Source of the DNA: Paraflavitalea pollutisoli
GTDB taxonomy: Bacteria > Bacteroidota > Bacteroidia > Chitinophagales > Chitinophagaceae
Length of the DNA stretch: 64,000 nucleotides
Assembly: GCF_029360705.1 (NCBI RefSeq)
Contig: NZ_JARKMX010000005.1
Location: 100,338-164,337 of the forward strand
Direction: 5' to 3'
Shown here: one piece after another, positions 63,501 through 64,000 of the stretch
How the letters are laid out: every line of letters begins with the position of its first letter
How positions within the stretch are numbered: the stretch's first letter is position 1
Notes under the pieces: generated by a model
The model's input: the letters and a program-made list of their open reading frames with translations, nothing else
What the model was told of the DNA's origin: nothing
Databases searched by the model: none
Made by a program: the position numbers and the translations under genes

Positions 63501-63624
63501 ACAGTTCGGTAAACTGGTAGTTGGTAGTGAGGGGGATGGGAAGGGCGTGCTGGGCTGCGGACGGGTTAGGGCAGCAGGCCAGGAGGAGGAGTATATATAG
63601 GTAGCGTATGGGGGCGCTGGGCAA
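60568..63624 (-). CDS. Sensor histidine kinase with two-component regulator propeller (LytS-type kinase)
   Basis: The 1018-residue kinase has a signal/anchor segment (YLYILLLLACCPNPSAAQ) and a periplasmic sensor of two seven-bladed propellers built of repeats such as LSVYIDRQQQLWIGHVAGLSRYDGY (about 35-650). A Y_Y_Y domain (~690-770, LEILYTGIHYSNPGSVQYEYRISG) and one membrane helix (~775-797) follow. The LytS-type His_kinase domain has H in QMNPHFIFNSLNSINNF, and the HATPase has VENAIWHG and DNGVGRKAAAA. It lacks the AraC fusion seen in hybrid two-component systems and signals to the LytTR regulator encoded 2 bases downstream. The best start is a TTG at 63624; no ATG is in frame nearby. Confidence 0.93.
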   Translation of the reverse strand: MPSAPIRYLYILLLLACCPNPSAAQHALPIPLTTNYQFTELSARHGLPSSEILSVYIDRQQQLWIGHVAGLSRYDGYQLSNYLFSGNRRIGRVFCFVEDTARKTLWIGAAGGLFFYHNKTLHHVNTRETNLPVYSLLQQGRQLWVGTGTGPALLDTVTLQQALAQDTIALTNRILPAWRTLNDDKRARKMCLLPNGQLLVGNPSRVYEVTPQGLQLIWQMSHPSDILNGISCTNKGEVFICGNFSGVNYREGNTWKQLKIPFITGMDFHQEGNHWYYYNSEAIFEVDVHDKTFRPLVSIPFDHREWGSAFACDKDGNFWIATHEGLLYAKPEIFKSHLQPQPEGFNELYSILQRKDGTILTGGNRGRVFRLTGEQFTPAFPNGFKVFPQSEVKSMLETPDGELWCGSGYQGLARLTKSGWRYYFQQGGDKTFLHLYQSPRDDLYTTGDKNLTRIRKLPNDSLQFSQYTYPEDINDNPQIKSLIESPGGAIYVGSSWGLARLQNDRLVLQSLKDSQHFGINDMQPDHQGNIWIATQGNGLLRGRFEKDSLVVNNQLTIQDGLSSDIILKLLVDKDNVLWALAYNGLNRIATLPEGHSIVAAPIDRQLLKGDYQNADMLQDKDNRIWMATSSGLLSFDPQVFAATMTKPLLYIESIQLLQDGKDDLLEPSNGQFPPGLFNYRQNTLEILYTGIHYSNPGSVQYEYRISGEDTGWIKLRQNRQVTLSNLSAGDYIIEARAAAGSNQYSNIVTWPFTIRAPFWRTTWFILLIAALAAGIAWWLVRQRLVNLRKKAATQRDFERQIARVKMNMLRAQMNPHFIFNSLNSINNFILRNDPQNASGYLTKFSRLMRMILDNSRSEWVTLENELDALDLYIQLESIRFDHVFEYQLTVEAAIDPSRVIIPPLIIQPYVENAIWHGLLYREQPGGLLTLEISRNDDQLIIRVEDNGVGRKAAAAMRSRSALKNKSHGMKITGERLDIVNMTYDANTSVEVIDLYNDDHQGIGTRVLITLNYIQNKMA

Positions 63625-63735
63625 TGACTGGCGGTTGTTGGTTGGTATTAAAAATAATCAATTGGTGTGGTATGTGGAGGGGCTACCGAGGAAGGGGAGG
63701 CTAATTGAGAAAGCGGAAGGGGCATAAAACAAAAA

Positions 63736-63759
63736 AGCCCTGTAGTAAACTACAGGGCT
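63736..63759 (-). terminator. Terminator of the rRNA operon
   Basis: AGCCCTGTAG (63736-63745) and CTACAGGGCT (63750-63759), 10-bp perfect stem with a TAAA loop; the minus strand continues TTTTTT (63731-63736). It lies just after the 5S 3' end and before the kinase gene. Confidence 0.9.
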
Positions 63760-63766
63760 CAAAGAA

Positions 63767-63878
63767 TATGGCAGCTACCTACTCTCCCGCATTGTTGTGC
63801 AGTACCATCGGCCATGAGGGGCTTAACTACTCTGTTCGGTATGGGAAGAGGTGAACACCCTCGGTAAAACCACCATAA
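63767..63878 (-). rRNA. rrf: 5S ribosomal RNA
   Basis: About 112 bases read on the minus strand match bacterial 5S: the 5' end TTATGGTGGTTTTACCG, the CCGAACAGAGTAGTTAAG core, and the 3' GGGAGAGTAGGTAGCTGCCATA. The ends TATGG/CCATA pair as helix I. It is the last gene of an rRNA operon that continues beyond the right edge. Ends are accurate to about two bases. Confidence 0.96.
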
Positions 63879-64000
63879 GAAGGTAATACCGGATTTGATT
63901 TGATCTTGCGATCATGATTATCCAGTCAATAAGTTACATATTGGGAAGTTGTAAATGAACAGCAACAGATATTAACCATGTTGTATTCACAAAATTGATT
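63879..64000 (-). other. 23S-5S spacer (start of rRNA operon spacer at window edge)
   Basis: The 122 bases upstream of the 5S gene show no tRNA cloverleaf and no recognisable 23S 3' end; they are the internal transcribed spacer of the rRNA operon. The 23S gene presumably begins beyond the right edge. Confidence 0.6.

Noticed and set aside
63879..64000. Possible tRNA in the spacer upstream of 5S
   Set aside because: No cloverleaf arms, T-loop or anticodon stem can be drawn.

Overview
The window looks like chromosomal DNA from a Bacteroidota bacterium, most likely of the Chitinophagaceae type. Four signs point this way. There is a protein with a type IX secretion (T9SS) C-terminal sorting domain. 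The bamD-rpoZ-coaBC-DUF4835-DUF4296 neighbourhood is typical of the phylum. DUF4476, DUF4835 and DUF4296 are families seen mainly in Bacteroidota. Several promoters match the Bacteroidota pattern TTG/TTTG-N17-23-TAnnTTTG. G+C is about half by eye. I see no prophage, insertion sequence, integrase, CRISPR array or tRNA. The 3' end of an rRNA operon (5S, minus strand) lies at the right edge.

Layout. 1-5.4 kb: 3' part of a malic enzyme-phosphotransacetylase fusion, the Mla-type lipid transporter pair mlaE-mlaF, an acetyltransferase, an HxlR regulator and sucD. 5.4-18 kb: a secreted DUF4476 protein, a 2046-residue bacterial alpha-2-macroglobulin with a CAEQ thioester motif, a FAD oxidoreductase, two tandem MtfA-like zinc peptidases and aspS. 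18-23.5 kb: a signalling island with two NarL-type response regulators, a one-TM histidine kinase without an input domain, two related 7-TM proteins and an unrecognised 124-residue protein with a hairpin leader. 23.5-30.6 kb: CoA transferase scoAB, then the DUF4296/DUF4835/coaBC/rpoZ/bamD block and an OmpA-family porin. 30.8-35.6 kb: polyprenyl diphosphate synthase, recJ and htpG.

35.8-49.5 kb: a T9SS-exported nuclease-like protein, a GH78 alpha-L-rhamnosidase, a universal stress protein beside a glycosyltransferase-HAD phosphatase fusion, an RRM protein, a lipoprotein L,D-transpeptidase, the rpsF-rpsR-rplI operon and a diacylglycerol-kinase-like lipid kinase. 49.7-53.9 kb: a secreted protein of unknown function whose promoter carries the same palindrome as that of the adjacent MarR gene, a DEAD-box RNA helicase and a methyltransferase. 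54.1-64 kb: a double DUF1080 protein with a Tat-exported Gfo/Idh/MocA oxidoreductase, an ApbE flavin transferase, an M23 peptidase with five 50-residue repeats, a LytTR regulator with a large propeller histidine kinase, and 5S rRNA.

Most of the window is housekeeping and envelope biology. The parts most worth a second look are the signalling island at 18-23.5 kb with its small unknown protein, the MarR operator pair at 50.6-51.1 kb, and the glycosyltransferase-HAD fusion at 42.9-44.3 kb, which I read as a possible one-protein route to a glucosylglycerate-type solute.
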